Shown here: piece by piece, positions 34,735-49,810 of the stretch
How the letters are laid out: the number at the start of each line of letters is the position of its first letter
How positions within the stretch are numbered: position 1 is the stretch's first letter
Assembly (NCBI RefSeq): GCF_001949145.1
Contig: NW_019091430.1
Location: 1,065,907 to 1,129,906, forward strand
DNA length: 64,000 nt
Direction of reading: 5' to 3'
From: Acanthaster planci
Taxonomy: Eukaryota > Echinodermata > Asteroidea > Valvatida > Acanthasteridae
Notes under the pieces: generated by a model
Told to the model about the DNA's origin: nothing
Seen by the model: the letters and a program-made list of their open reading frames with translations, nothing else
Databases searched by the model: none
Position numbers and translations under genes: made by a program

Positions 34735-37700
34735 ATTACATGTACATGTAAGTCCTAACTTTGCCAATCAATCAGTGTACTGTACTTGCACACTATTGAG
34801 CACATCATTTTAATATGTGCACCCAGTCCTGCATGGGAATGAATTGTTATTTGGGTCCCAATACTTGTATCGGATAAGCTTACATGTACATGTATGCCTT
34901 GATTTGGTGCTCATTTCATTGAAGAGTCTTGTGTACCCTCCCATTGCATGTACCAGCAAGGTGTATTGTTACACCTGCAACTGTACATACCAGTATGTGT
35001 ATGTTTCTAATGTGGATATTTCTGTCTTTATGTAAATATGCAGTTAAGAAAACTTGTAGAAAGACAGTCATTTTCCTTGCACTTAACTGGAAATTTTGAT
35101 CATGGTTTCTGTTACAACAGATAAAACTACATGTAGGTACCTAAATCAGTGTTTTTCTGTGGGGGTGACCTTGTGTGGATCTGACAATGTGTCTTCATTA
35201 CTTGCAGTAAATGACCTTTTTAGTCCACTGGTCCCCATGTCCTCTCCCTTGGCTGTCTTGCCCAAACTCCACCTGCAATGCATGTCACCCTCCCGATTGG
35301 TCAGTACGCAGCCCCTGTAGCAAACAGTAATCAGCTGCAGGGCACTCGGCTGCCTTGGTAGTGAAGTTTGGTTAGTGGTTTGGCTGAGCCAACAGGTGTC
35401 ACTGATCCACCTGTTAGGTTGCTGTCCTGCCAAAACAGAGCCTTTCTCCCTACAGACCTTGAAATGAATAACACGCTTGATACAGGACCTTTCTCACTCC
35501 CAATGGGAATTGGGATGAAATGATTACAAAAATGAATGAAACTGTGCTAGTTTGTCAACTTGCAAGTACAGTATCTTTACTTTTTTTAACCATCAGATAT
35601 TGTTTGAGATACCGGTACTTATGTTCATGTTTTGCCAAAATCCAAACCCATGAACAAAAACCCATTTAACAAAACATACAGTATGTTCTACCTGTACCCA
35701 AGGATCGAGACTGAATTCCACAAAATCAGTCATTTAGGTCATTTTATCGGTAGTTTAATTGTATGTGCTGGTACATTGTCATTTGTATTGTAAAGGCAAA
35801 GCAAACTTTTTGTTGTGAAGTGACACTCAGTTTCGTACTGGGGAAACCAGACATCATGGACATGTACAGTAGACAGTAGTACATGTACATGTAGGCAAAC
35901 AATTCTGAGAGTTCCTGTAGATTTACATTGTTCAAGATTATATTGGGGGCTTTCAACTCAGAAGTGGTTCTGGTGATCAACTCATTTTGTTTCATGTACA
36001 TACATGTAGGTTACACATGCAAGAACTGGAGATTTGCTCCAGGTAACGGTACATGTACTTGTAGTTTGGAATACTTTAAAGGTAATTCATGCATTTCCCC
36101 TGCCCAGTGCTCCAAATCTCATCTTGAGATTTGTCAGATGTAAAGACAAGAATGGGAGAATTTTGTCATGAATATTTTTACCGTTGACATACTGCATGGA
36201 AGGGCTCCCTATGGGTAGGGAATTTCTAAATTGAAAATCCCCTGCCCCTATCCCAGGGACGGACACAGTTTGTGTGCTCATTAGCTTGCTAATTTTGTAA
36301 TAATTATTCATACTGTATTTTCTGTGATGTAAAATTGTACAGTGTACATGTAGAAGCAGAGTGTGACTGTCTTTGAAGTACTGGTATTCTCTTGGACTGA
36401 GCCTTGTGGATCTGATTGGATGCATGCTTTCTGTTAGTGGTAAGTTTTGCCACGTTTAAATCAATGAATTAACTGATGTTCAAGTAATATAATTCTATAT
36501 ACATGTACACATGTATGTACATGTGTCTCCGCCCATTCCAATTAACAGTGGTAAGAAAAGATAATAAATGTTCACCATTTTTATTAAATTTCTTATTTAA
36601 ATGTATGTCTTTTACTGCAGTCAAGCAAACATTTGCTGAATTGTCTCTCTACATTAAATAAAACTGTTTTCTGTTGAATTTTGGATTTCCCTTTTGCTTT
36701 TACTGGACTTGTGCAAACCTTTCTTTTGTTCGATATTGCAAATCACTTTGTGTGAGCATAAGGTGTGAGTGACCAGAGTTTGTGGTAAGTTGCCTTAGTT
36801 GGCAACAACTTTTGCCCCAAATGCATACTTGCCCTAGTGCATTGTATCTGGAGTATATTTCATTTTTCTTTAGCCGGAGTGTTTGTTTTTAGTCTAGCAG
36901 GTACGTGAGAATGTGATATTTTTATACTTTACGAATTATTCCATTGCTTTTGTCACATGTATCTTGGTACACACTGCAGTTTACCAACCATTTCACTGAG
37001 GGAAAAACAGTAGGCCTACCGGTACATGTACACATGTAGCTGTGATATAGATTTATAGCAAGAGGAAGATCTTTTGATAGCAAAAGTTATCTAACAATGA
37101 GCTGACCTTAGAAAATCTGTGTAGGGTTTACTCTTTCGACGTCACAGTAGTGTTTTTTTACAAGTGGCTGCTAAAACTATCTGGTATGATTTGCCCGTAC
37201 AAAAGTAAAAGAATGATTCACAAGTGTTAAAATCCCACACAGCTCATAGAACACTGGATGGTAATACGCATGCTGCTAAATACTACATGTAAATAAAAAT
37301 ACAATGTAACACATGTCTGTTTTGAATGAATTTGAGGTAAAATTGAAAACTAACCAAAAGGTGATATTTCTGCAAACTTTGGCCACCCACACAGGTTGTA
37401 GGCAAAATGAGAGTGGTCTACATGTACATGTAGACACACATGTCCATTGTACATTACAATGCAATGCATGCACAGGTACTGGCACTTACTGTTACAGTAA
37501 AAATGGATGCACCAACAGGCTGCTGAACAATGTCTGCTGAGTACATACACATGTAGGCCCTACATATGTACTGTACATTTTGTACCAGCCTTGAATGAAT
37601 TTTGGACAGACTTGAGTACAGATCTTGAAAAAAATTGTTTTCAACTTTAACCTCTGTGTACATGTACGATATTGTGTACATGTACGGTACAGTTAAGCCC

Positions 37701-40700
37701 AAAATGATTCATGCACCGGTACCTTTTGAAAAATGTGGCAGTTTGTTATTTTGTTAAAACATCTGAAGTGGACTGATGGACAACCCAGGCACACAAAAAC
37801 TTGTATTTCCATTGTGAGAGCTCATGTGGTCATTTAGCTCTTTGTTGTCAATTCTACTACTGGTATGTGGTGTTCTGGTTGTAAATTATGCTACATGTAC
37901 ATGTATCTGAATTTGGAATGGGTATGAATGATTTTGGACTTCATTGTGTAATGGAATGTTCTCATCTGTTCTACATGTACCTGTCCTGTACACATTGTAT
38001 GCAAATTCCCATAGGCCTTCCTCGACTGCACATTTAGATACCGGGTACATGTATGTACATGTACATGTATACATTTCTTGTACTTTGAACGTCTGCTATA
38101 GGGCCTATTTTTTTTTTTATTCAACAAAATGCCAAAATTTATAAAGAAACTCAACATGATGAGCATGCTCTTGACTGGCAAATTTGTGCAAGTGCAAGTT
38201 TTTTGCTGGGAGGAAAGTTATGTTGCTTTGCTACGTTAGCTCACCCGGAGTAGGCCCCTACATTGTAGGCTTTTGGCTGCTATTGTAAAAGTGTTCAAAG
38301 GAGACTAAAGTCACCCCCTTTGAAAACAGAGGAAATTCCTGAGCCAGGTCACCAGAGGCCTATCTCCAGCAAGTGGCCCCCTTGTATTTTTTAATGCCCG
38401 GATAGGTTCTTAAATTTGCAGTTGACATTGCTGTGTTAGGAGTGATTGGGAGTGAAGGCGATTGTAATATACATGTACATGTAAGGTGGATTTCTGTATG
38501 GCTGATTTATAGTGAGCTTTATGGCACCAGTAGACAGTGGAAGCTAAAGGGATGTTTCATTGCAGCCTATTACATACATGTACATGTAGTATAGCAATTG
38601 TACATTGTACATGTACAGTGTACATGCACTACAATGTATGTGTACCTGTACATGTGCGTACTGTGCACATACTGGTACTGTATGAAGCGTCTACTGTATG
38701 CAGCATTACCAGAGTACCGGTGTATACTGGTGGTCTGCAGTAATTTTTGTCCATTGTTAAAATTATGAAAAATTTATTTTCTTCACTCACTTCAGGTGCT
38801 GAGTCAGTCGCCTCCTCTTCATGTTGTCTTTTTTTCATTTTTTGCATGAATTTACCCTCCTTTACGGTAAACTTGAAACTCTAAAAAAAAAAAAAATGGC
38901 CGTGTAGGCCTAAACTACCGGTATGCAGTGTGCATTAATGTACACATACAGGTGTGATACTATGAATGTACATGTGTACCTGTAAGCTCCTGTGTGTATG
39001 TTGCTCAGTATGCACTATACTGTCAGAAAGTCTCTGGGTCCACTATTGTCCATTGAAATCCACAGGAAATGGGGATTTATCAGTGAATATTCTTGTGACA
39101 AAGGCTTTGTCAGGTGAGACAGCTACCGAAACATGTTCCAACACTGGATTTGTACCCAAAATAGACAATTGTAATTAAATACACAACTGGAACCTCACTT
39201 TCAGGTACCGGTGCACATTGTAAGTGAAATGAGAAACACGAACCGAGCATTGATGCATTAAGTGATCATTACATGTGATTGAATCATACATGTACAGTTT
39301 TTGTCCTACCTACTGCACATGTATGATGTAGTATATGTACATGTGTGCAAGCCATAAAATGTGTGAGTTTTTAAACAGGTGGAACCTGTCATTTGGAACT
39401 TCGTTTTAGTGCTTCGGTTTACATTGTACAGTGTGGGTATCATAGCTGTGAGCCGCTTTCATTTCTGAAGCTTTAATGCTTTATTGTTTGGACAAACACA
39501 AGCAATTCATCTTGTGTACTTTTTCCCATACAGAGACTAAACCAAAAAGACAACCTTAGCCGGTATGCACCGTACACTACTGGTACATTATGTACTGTAC
39601 AAGTTTGTATTGTCCCTACACGGTCTTTTTGGTGTTGTGCACTCCTTACACTCCTGATGTGTTCTTGTTCGGTATGCAGTACACTGATCATACAACTGAA
39701 GTTTTCCAGAGGGGTAGGGCTGTCCTGCTTGCAACCCAGAACAGCCATGGCCTGGGAAAAACGTATGCAAATGAGGTGTTAGTTTACCAAGGTTTTTCCC
39801 CCTAGAGGTTTTAGCCTGGTGCCCACACTGCATGGTGTGTTTCACAATGGGCTGTAACCAGATTTCAAAGGAGCGGGGATGTTGCATTGGGTCTTGTGTT
39901 TGGTTGGCCAGGCATGGGGGTCAGCCACCAAGGTTAGCCCTGGTGCTTTGATAAGCCAAGGGGATTGTGAGTGATGACTGTATATATACAGTAAGTGTGT
40001 GTTCAGTAGCTAGTATCCAGCTCTGTATTCAAGCCTGGTCAGCAGAGTATTGTGGCTGGAATTGTCAAAGTACAAACTCAGCGTGTAGCCACTATTATGA
40101 CTTCAGCTTTCCAGGGAGTTTGTTGAGTGTTGGAGACTGAGTGTGTTTGTGTAGTGTTCGCTACTTTCCAGGATCCTGAAGTCTGCAGTATTAATTCAAA
40201 AGCTGGTCATGATGGTTTTCTCATGCATCCTTGAAGTAAATTGTTTTGATGTCTTTTGTAAATGTGTATGTCCCAGCACATCTGATGAATTCATCCATAG
40301 ACTTGGGAACTAATCAACTTCCAATAGTTGTCTGTCCCACTTCGTCATTCTACATGGTTGCCTTACATGAACACCAGGTAAGCACCAGAAGATACCCTTT
40401 CTCAGTTGCATGCCTGTTAGAAATTGAATACAGGTGCACTAGTACGTTACTTGGTATTTCTAGAACTCTATGGTTGCACACAACATGTGCGTGTACAAAA
40501 TCTTGTACGTGTATTTCAATGTGCCTTTAATTGAAAGTACCGGTACCATGTACTATATCTGCTTGCAGGTGAGACAAACTTTGCACATCCATTTCCGATA
40601 GCATTCTGTTACATAATGTTACTTGCCACTGCCTAGAGCCTGCCCAACTACTGTACATGTACAGTACATGCACCGTACACTCTAGGTGTGGTACTTACTT

Positions 40701-43700
40701 TTGTTGACTCTGAGTGTCACTTTGTGCGTGATTTGCCCAACATTTCTAGATCTTGTTGATCTTAACAGGAGTACAACATCATTTTTGCTTCACTCTGAAC
40801 ATGAGGCAATGCTGCAGAGCGATATTTGTTACAGTGACCTGCTGTAGCATGCAGCCAAGTCAGGGTAGTACTCATGTCAATCCCCGTAGGCAGGTTGATT
40901 GACTCTGTTTGCGTGACAGCTACTAGGACTACTGAAGCACAAGTGTGTGTATAAGTACTGAAATAGAAATTGCCAGAATTAAGATGCATACATCTGCACA
41001 CAGAAAATCAGTGTGGGTTTACAAATTCCTGGCATGGCATTAGAAAACATCATACACCCCATTAAAAAAGTAAAAAAAAATCCCTATGGAACTTTGGACC
41101 ATTAACCTAATGCATTGACTGACAAGTTTTTCAAATACTTTTTATCTTTACACCCCACACAGTATGTACATATGGGTGCTTTCAACCACTGAACCGGATG
41201 TAAAATTGCATTCATTCGCCTAAACAGAGTGCTGTGCACGTTTTTTTGGTTTTGTTCCGTCAATAAATAAGAAAAACCTTTTTCATAATTTTATTACCGT
41301 GCATCAAGTTGTTTTGTCAAAGGAGTGCTCTGCACTTTAATTTGTGTGGTTGGTACTGCATTGTGACACTTTAAACATGATTGCCTTTGGTGTAATTGGT
41401 CAACCAATCACAGCCAGCATTTCCTAGACATTGTGACCTGTAACAGTATTGAAAATGGTTAACTTTAGCCACAAGTACTAACATCACCAGCGCAGTAAAC
41501 ATTGCGTTCAGTATGTTGGGTGTAGGACACAAAGATCACCTTGTGCGCACCGGGTGGCTGTTCTCTCCTTCATGTCTGGTAAGCCTTTTGTGCCAAACCC
41601 TTGTTGATTAGCTTCTCAGAAATGCAATAGGTTGATGCACCAATGTATTGTACAGTGGTATACATGTACTGTACATGTACATGCACCTTGCAGGTGTCGG
41701 ATTGCTCATAGCATAGGGGGGTGCATGGGGGATACAGGTTCCCCATGTAAGTGGCTCTGCAGTCTGTGTATTGTCACCTCAGTGGGGTCATTTCACCCCA
41801 TTAGACCAGAACTATTTTGTCACAGCATTGGTCTCATGTAAACAACATTCCAGACCCTGACCTGACCTCATTCCATTCCAACTAATTGGGTCAATTAAAG
41901 ATCCCCCCACACACAAAATTGCTGCAGAGGCTGATGATAAGCTATAAGCTCTGGGATTCGGGTTAGAGTTTGGAAGAACTTACTTAGAAGATACATGTAG
42001 CTTTTCCCAGTGTGATCAGCTTTGTAATCTCCCCTGTCACTTAACAGGTAGCTTTCCCCAATTCCACAGTCCATTACCGTATGTGTACATGTAGTTACTG
42101 TAGTTTAAAAATGACATTAGATGTCCACCAACCAAAATGCGAAGTACCAGTACATGTACTCAGTGAAGCTGATCACGTTACTTTTCCGACTTCCACGCTA
42201 AGAGGAAGAGTCCAGAACTACGTGGAAGTAAAGTGTGAGTTGGAAAAGCACTTTGGGAAAACATGCCCAGCTACAACATTTGGAACTGAGTTGTGCGCTA
42301 GTTGTGTGATTTCTTCAGTAAGGGACAAGTTCAGTCAGCGACAATTTGTCAAAAACACTGGTCGACTTTGCCTGGTGCCCAGTTTATATTTAATGCACAG
42401 ATTACTAGTCCAAATCGACCATTGGTTAACAATTTGCCACTGATCGAACTTGTATGCAGACCATTGGGCGTTTGTGTACTGCACTTATTTATTGGTATTT
42501 TGGTTTTTTTTTTCTTTCAGGAAGCCGTGATAGACATCAAAATCTTTTTTGATTTGCTTTTTTGCACATGCAAAGGTGGATCCAAAATCAATTTACCGTT
42601 GGGACAAATTTCGCGGGGGGAGGGGTTGACAAACAATGTGGAATGTTTTTTTCTTTGTAACCTTTTTGAAGATACATTTTGGGGGCTTGTTGCATGCCTT
42701 ATGAAGGATGGGAATTGAAGTAGACCAAAATATTTGCTATTCAATATGTTTGAAAAAGAAAAATGGGGCGGGGGATCCTTGTTTGGGGGGAGGATGGATT
42801 CCTTTGTCCCCCTCCCAGATCCATGTTTGATCAAACGTGCCCTGGGGATGCATGTACCGGTACATTGTAATTGCAGGCATGATTGTACTTAAACTCTGAA
42901 CATACATGCACATGTACATGCACATATGTACATGTACATAGGGACTACACTTGTGTTGAATGATAGTTATTGTGGGGAGAAATTTTGCTGTGAGGGCAAA
43001 TTTTGTTTCCAAGCAACTTGGTTCAAAATTCCCTAAATGTATGTCCAACATGTATCTGTAGATTTTACAATACCCGGTACATCTAGGAATCATCCCCTCA
43101 GTGCAGGACTGGCCGTGCACATGTGACTTTTGTTTTCCTCATGTTGAAAGTACCGGTAACTACATGTACCCCAGTAACACAAGCTTTAGTGTGATTCTGT
43201 AGGAATCTGTTTCACTGCTTGTACTGGTACATACATGTACAGTACATGTACTGTAGCCCTGCCGCCATTACAGTTTTTGAAGGCGTGGTATATTTTGTTG
43301 TGCATACAGACCTACATGTACCGGTAATAGCTTATGAATGGCAGGTTTAGTGCTTAACACTTTTGGAGTTGAGAGGATTCCATGAAATAAATGTCTTGAA
43401 AGGTTTAGAATTGATGTCTAGCATGTGTACATTCCTTATTTATTGTTATTGTTCAGGGTTACTTGGTGTTGAAATCTTCTCCTTCCTCCCAACTGGCCAC
43501 CAAGTAAATTTCATGGTGGTGGAACCAGGTACATGTACATGCTTCTCCAGAGAAAACACACTAAACGCAGCCCAAATCATTGTCCTAGTTGAGGACTTGA
43601 CCAGGGGGAGGAGGTCCACCAGACGGATAAGCCATTCCCATCAAGAGCTGTCAAGTTAGATTTGGCCTGTGGGTTCCCACGCGGGCATGTTACACATGTA

Positions 43701-46700
43701 TGCAGGGTCTAGCTAGGTGAACAGCAGCACTTCAGTGCACCACACTACTTTACACTGTGCAACCAGTACTGTGCCAGTCATTGCCAGCTGCCTTAAGAGT
43801 GTATGGCTTTTTCTCGTTGAAGTTCTTGTATGGGATAAATTGTGGTACTATTGCAATGCCAACAAGTTCAGAATTATTGGCTTTTTATGGAAATAAGGCC
43901 TACATTCTACATGTCCATGTATGTAAGTTGATCTGTTCAATTTCAGTTGGATAAGTAGCACTATTGAGTTACATGTCTGACTGTAGTCAACCAGCTGTCA
44001 TTTACTGGGGCAAGTGTCATACTGTCCTATGGTACCACCTGTACATCATGCATTTGTAAAAGTCTCTGCATCTGTGATACCAAGTGGATAATAGAACCAT
44101 GTTTAATTGTGTTCAGATTTCAGCCTTAGGTAAAGGCTTGACGTTTTCTGTTGTATAGGAAAGCTACATCAGTGTACACGTACGCGTATACTGGAGATCA
44201 TAACTACCAAACACTTTGCACTGTTGGTATTAGGAAGATTAACTGTATCATTACACATGTACATGTACCGGTATACCGGTATACCTGGACATACCCGGTA
44301 CAGTGTACGGTACCTTTCAACCTCCTGGTACATTTCTGAGACCTGCATGTACAATCCCCTCGCCACATGTTCTCCACATTTGACTTCAAGCTTTCCTTCA
44401 GTCGAATCTTCCATTATTCCTTGAAACCAGTGGCAATTATTCTAACTCAGACTGTCAAGTTCTATCAAGCCACTCAGCTAATAAGAACTCGGGAAACTGT
44501 CTCACTTTTACCAATCTTTTGCAAACACTTTTGGTACACACACTTGCAGGTCCTTACTTGTGTAGTCAGTAGGAAAAGACTTACCATGTAGTCAAAGTTA
44601 CACTGTGGCATGTGTCAATACTATACAGTGTAGGTGTACATGTACATGTACTTTGACATTTGACAATCTTCCGGTATATACACAATTGTGTAGTTTCTTC
44701 ATTCTACATGTACTGGTACATGTAGACTTTTAAACCACTTGATGGCGGATGGCGTGTAAACATACACAGTTTTCCTTATCTGTTCCATGGAGGATGTGTA
44801 TACATACTTGTTTGAGACTTCATGTTTTCATTTCCACAGCATTGTGCTTGGTTGCATTATGACTAAATTGCAATGTTGAAGAATTTGCAGAAAAAAACTG
44901 TCCCGTAAGAAAATCCGACTTTAACTGGCTATTATGCATGTACAAAGGCCCAGGTTTGTTCAAGTTACCGGTAGCCTGGCTGTTAAATTTCTGTAGAAGG
45001 TTCTGGTCTGTTTAAACATTGCTTTATTCCCATCAGATTTTGGTCCTTCTTGTGGGTTTCTTTATAAACTGTCACATACCGTACATGTATACATGTAGAT
45101 CACACTGTATGCTTCACTGGTTGATATAATTACCATTACATACACATGCACAGTACCGTATGTGGCTGCTGCTGTGTTATTGTATAGGGCTGTATTACCA
45201 CAGTGGTTGCTCAACTGAAAAGCTGCAGTGCCCTTCCTGCAACTCTTGCTTTGAATTCTTGTGGCGCGGTCCGGCTCATTGAAAAATGTCAAACAACCCT
45301 CCCCCATCATAGTCGCACAGCGCACACACAATGGACCTGTAAGGTAGCAATGTTTGGATAAACTTGGTTGACAGGTCAGAGGTCATGAGTCTGTGGTCTG
45401 TGCTAGCTTTTGGAATTGGTGGAAAGGTTCTTACATGGATGCAGGGAGGTTGGAGATACATGTACATGTAGGGAAGTTGGTGAGGCTAAATTGTATCATT
45501 GGGTAAAAGTTTCACCCACAATCCTGCCATACAGAAACTGGTTATGCACATACCTAGGGACGATGCTGGGGGGGGTACTTGTAGAATAATACATGTACAT
45601 GTAGATGGGTGCATAATTTTGTTGTTTGATGTTTTTGGTCTTAAACTTGGTACTGCCTTGTTGATCAAGTGCCTCATATATATGTAATACATGTACCGGT
45701 GCATGTATATGAATCATTATAACAGTGCCAATCCAAGGTGGTGGACAGACACCTTGCACAGATACAGAGATTTCACACTCCTTGCATTTCTGTCAATGTA
45801 CAGTACCAGTCTAAATCACACATGTACATTATCCAGGCACTGAAGTTTTTCCACTATTTAAACCTGTTGAAGTTGAACACAAGACTTACATGTACATGTA
45901 CACAGTTTGTTAAAAATTATTTTGAGTCTTTTAGATTTTTAAATTGTATTTCAGAAATGCATTTCTGACAAGTGTTTAATTTTCATGTACCGACAAATCT
46001 GAAGATTACCTTGCACAATGAAAAGAGAACATTGTGCATTTACCGGTATGATGAAAACATCCATACCCAGGCTTGAGTTTTTGCAGAGCATGCATGCCTT
46101 TTATTGGCTCCTGCTATGAACAAAAGAGGGCGCTTTGCTAACAAGCAACAACTTCCCCTGGGATGGACACCACCTGCCAACCCCCTGTATTTCACTGGTT
46201 GGCGCGTGCGGTTTCTGGTACGGTTATACAAAGGGAAGTGCTGGTCCTGGTCCCTCCATTATCCTAACCCTGAATAATGCAATGTACATACATGTACATG
46301 GGAGGCACTAGCCAGGCCGTCAGCTCAATCTTTCTGTTTTTAAGAGGGTACAGGTGCACTCACAGGTAGCCAGCATCTTTACTGCAATGCAAATACATAC
46401 ATGTAGAAACTAAATCGAGGGATGCTTCCCAGGACAGTTGAGAGGTGAGAAAAAGGAAGAGAAATGTTTAGTTTTAATTGTACAAGATCCATCAAATGCT
46501 TCATTTACACTGTACATGTACTCTGAAGTTTGGACTGCAAGGTTGGGAAGAGTTCCATGTAAGGACGTCAGTAACTACAGCTACAGTGACCCATTAGCCA
46601 TCAGAAAGGAAAAACATGTCCAGAAAAGTTCAATTTACATGAAGAAGGGAAAAAACAAGTGGTTTACTTAGAAAACACTTTTTTAGACCAGCCACATACA

Positions 46701-49650
46701 TGTAGGTTTTGTGTACAGGGTGTCAAACAATGTCCGTACATGTATATGGAACTCTTTCCCCAAGGTTGAGAAAGGTGGAGCCTGGCCTCAGTAATGTACA
46801 TGTACATGTATGTCTACATGTGCAGTGCATGTGGCTTGATGGCACTTGTGATGAGAGTGTACCATGTGGTTTTCTGCCTCAGGCAAGGATTCTGAGAATT
46901 TGGGAATTTCCTGGCAAGAATGTCCAGGGAAGTGAAGTCCATCCAGATCCCTTTGTACTTGGATATCTGACCACAGTTCCTATGTACAGGTAAACCTCAA
47001 TTTCTTGACATTGTTCTTAATCACTTTACATTGTATACGTTGCATATCATGTGGTCTTTGCACTTTTCACAGCCAATTGAGATGCCGGTCCCTTGAGGGC
47101 AGTCAAAAGTTATGATTAATTACTGCATATTGATTAGAAAGCACTTGCAACCAGATTGCATGTACAGTACATGTACACCTGTTCCTTGCACATACATAAT
47201 ATTGATACCACAGGTTGCTCCAGAGAGTCTGTGTTACATGTTGCTGGTCTGGTACCACAACCCTGACAAATGGGTCATCGATATACCCAGTACCTGTCAG
47301 AAGTATTTTTTCTTTATTTTAGAAATATATCCTTAGTGGTTTTGTTTTGAAATGGCTAGAGATTTTTTTTGTCTCATTTTTTGTAGTATCTCAATTTTGT
47401 GGCTTTGTATTGCTGCAAGAGATAGACAAAGATTGTTGAATGTATATTAACTTGCCAATTTTTTTTGGAAGGGATGGGGGACAAAGCTACATGTAAGCCA
47501 CTCTAAGAACAACATGACTGCCTCCAGAATATTAAAGGGTACCGGGGTAGCTGCAATCAATTTGTTTTGATACACACCCTAGAATGCACGTTTTGTCTCA
47601 GTTTACCACTATTCCACTATTGTTCCACTATTTCAAAGGGTATTTTGTTGCCTGTTTGGTTTTTATGCTAATAAGATTTCCATATTCATGAGCAAAACTG
47701 TGATGTCATCCCAGGAAGAAAGCCTAAATGTTACATTGTTTTGTAGTAGTGTAGGATTACTAGTACTTGCACTTGAATACCATACAACTCGATTACGCCA
47801 GAATACTCAGCCCATACTCGTTTATCAGTACTCGAAAATCATTGTACTTGGTCCCTACTTGATTCTTTCTACTTGGATTGTGGGCGTACTCAGCACTGGT
47901 ACTCGAGAAAAGTTCAACTGCTTCACTTTTTACTGATAGCGTTTTCGGACGATGAGCGACGACTGCATTGCTCAACCTTGAACACAAAGCAATGCAACAC
48001 AGCAGCTTCACTCTGTAGTCATTAAGTCACACAGAATGTTTACTGTGCCTTTAGGAACCCTTCTGAGCTAGTCTAGTTTCTGCCTCCACAGCTACATGTA
48101 AATACATGTTCTAATGTATCGTAGCGCTGATACGAGCCAAGCTCGTGCTTTGTGTGAGCATTTGCGTTATAGTTTACAGTGCATGTTTTGTTGAAAATTT
48201 TTCATAGCTCTTTCACAGTTTAATATGAAGGCAATTTTAAAGTAGGCTTATGAAGATCGAGAATTCAGCATTAATTAATTAAGGTGCCGGAGCAGCACAG
48301 TGCCACATTATGTACAAGGCATGCCCAGCTATCCTTTTTTTTTTTTTTGCTGTTGTTTTGATAAGAAATGCTCCTTGAACACAAACTGCCACAGAATTCA
48401 ATGATTTGTCAATAAGTAAACATTTTTGCACAAATCAGAATTGTAGGTTTCAGGATTACCATGTACAAAAATGTACATGTATCATTATGCAAAGGCTGTG
48501 TCCGTAAGTCCTGTCTGTGGCTTGGTACATGTACATGTACATGTACATGTACAATGTTTACATGTGTACTCATGAAAGTCAACTGTCACAGGCCACAGCC
48601 ATTCCCCATCTCTGCCTTTGTCACTCCCAGCACCTGCCACAACTTTCAGATGTACAGTGTACATGTAGCCCACTGGTTATTTTATGTTTTGAAATACGGT
48701 AGTGTCTTTCATTTCTTTCATTTAACAAGTGCTATTGGCAAATTTACATCGCTTGCTCTGTGCTTGCCTATTGTGGGGACATTGTAGTGTATTATTTCAT
48801 GGTGTTTGTGTACATGAACCTAGCCTTGTGTGCTTGGAGGATCTTTTTATGTTAAACTGCAGAATTTTCAGTGCCCATAGAAAGATGTCATCCCATTTTT
48901 AGCAGAGTGCCCTGTGTCAAAGACGTGAAAGAGAATTTTGTGGCCATGAAGAACAGCTTTTTTGTTAAGTGCATTTTAATCAATTGGCAGACAGTCTTGG
49001 CGCCTGAACCTTTTAGCCTCCTTCACCATGGTTATTGTTTGTACTCTATGTACATGCAGCTGGGTATTGTTCTGTCTTGACAGAGTGATCGAAGATTGTT
49101 GAGCGGCCGCAAAATGTGTCACGCTTAAGTGACCACATGTCTGTAAATAGCTGTATTTGGCAACAAGTGGAACTCTTACATGTCACCCTCTTGCTACACA
49201 TTTTGGGTGTGGATTACTGGTTATTGAATGGTTTGAAAGAATGTCGTAATGTGTTCTAACAAGCGCTGTTAGCAAATTTGCACTTTCAATTATCATGATT
49301 TGTGTCTTACACAGACCTTGCCGATGTGTTAGATTTTAGAATTGTTACATGATGGAGCATACACATGTACATGTATGTACATACATATGTACCGGTATGT
49401 GGCCAGATGTGCTCCAAGAACCTTTAAAATGGGAAATTTTCAATGCATATGGAAGGACACCATCCCTATTTTAGAAGAATACTGTACCGGTACAAAGAGA
49501 ACTGTGTAGTCCCTATTAAAAATGGCTTATCCGGTACATGTATGTTGAATGCATCTTAATCCAGTGGCATGTGTTGGTGCCTAAATTGCCACCTCCCACC
49601 TTGGTTCCCACACCGCCACCTATTCCACCTTATTTGGCAACAAGTGGAAT
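34735..49650. other. About 15 kb with no gene I can support
   Basis: Open frames here are short, many consist of TACATG-derived Cys/Thr/His/Val runs, and none shows a known domain or a convincing splice partner. Sequence features are dispersed TACATGTA/TACCGGTA words, a palindrome-rich patch near 44,255-44,315 and a TACTCG/TACTTG-rich stretch at 47,760-47,910. Long-distance regulatory DNA would look the same to me. Confidence 0.45.
48526..48552. repeat. TACATG microsatellite
   Basis: Four and a half perfect TACATG units, the longest clean run I noticed in the right half. Confidence 0.85.
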
Positions 49651-49654
49651 CCGG

Positions 49655-49810
49655 GCGATTCACAATATTGTGCCTCCAAGAGTTTGCAATGCAGTGGCCA
49701 ATCACAACGTGCAAAAACCCTTGCCAAATGCGCATTGGGTCAACAGATTTCACACGTCGTGATTGGCCATTGGCATTGCAAACTCTTCGAGGCACACTAT
49801 TGTGATTCGC
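49655..49810. mobile_element. Palindromic MITE, family N, copy 2
   Basis: 156 bp with inverted arms GCGATTCACAATATTGTGCC and, at right, the complement of GCGAATCACAATAGTGTGCC. It shares TTTGCAATGCA.TGGCCAATCA and the central loop with 18757-18910. Confidence 0.82.

Noticed and set aside
42081-42718. Two overlapping plus frames of 120 and 138 codons
   Set aside because: No family match by eye, no convincing splice sites, one begins in a TACATG run.
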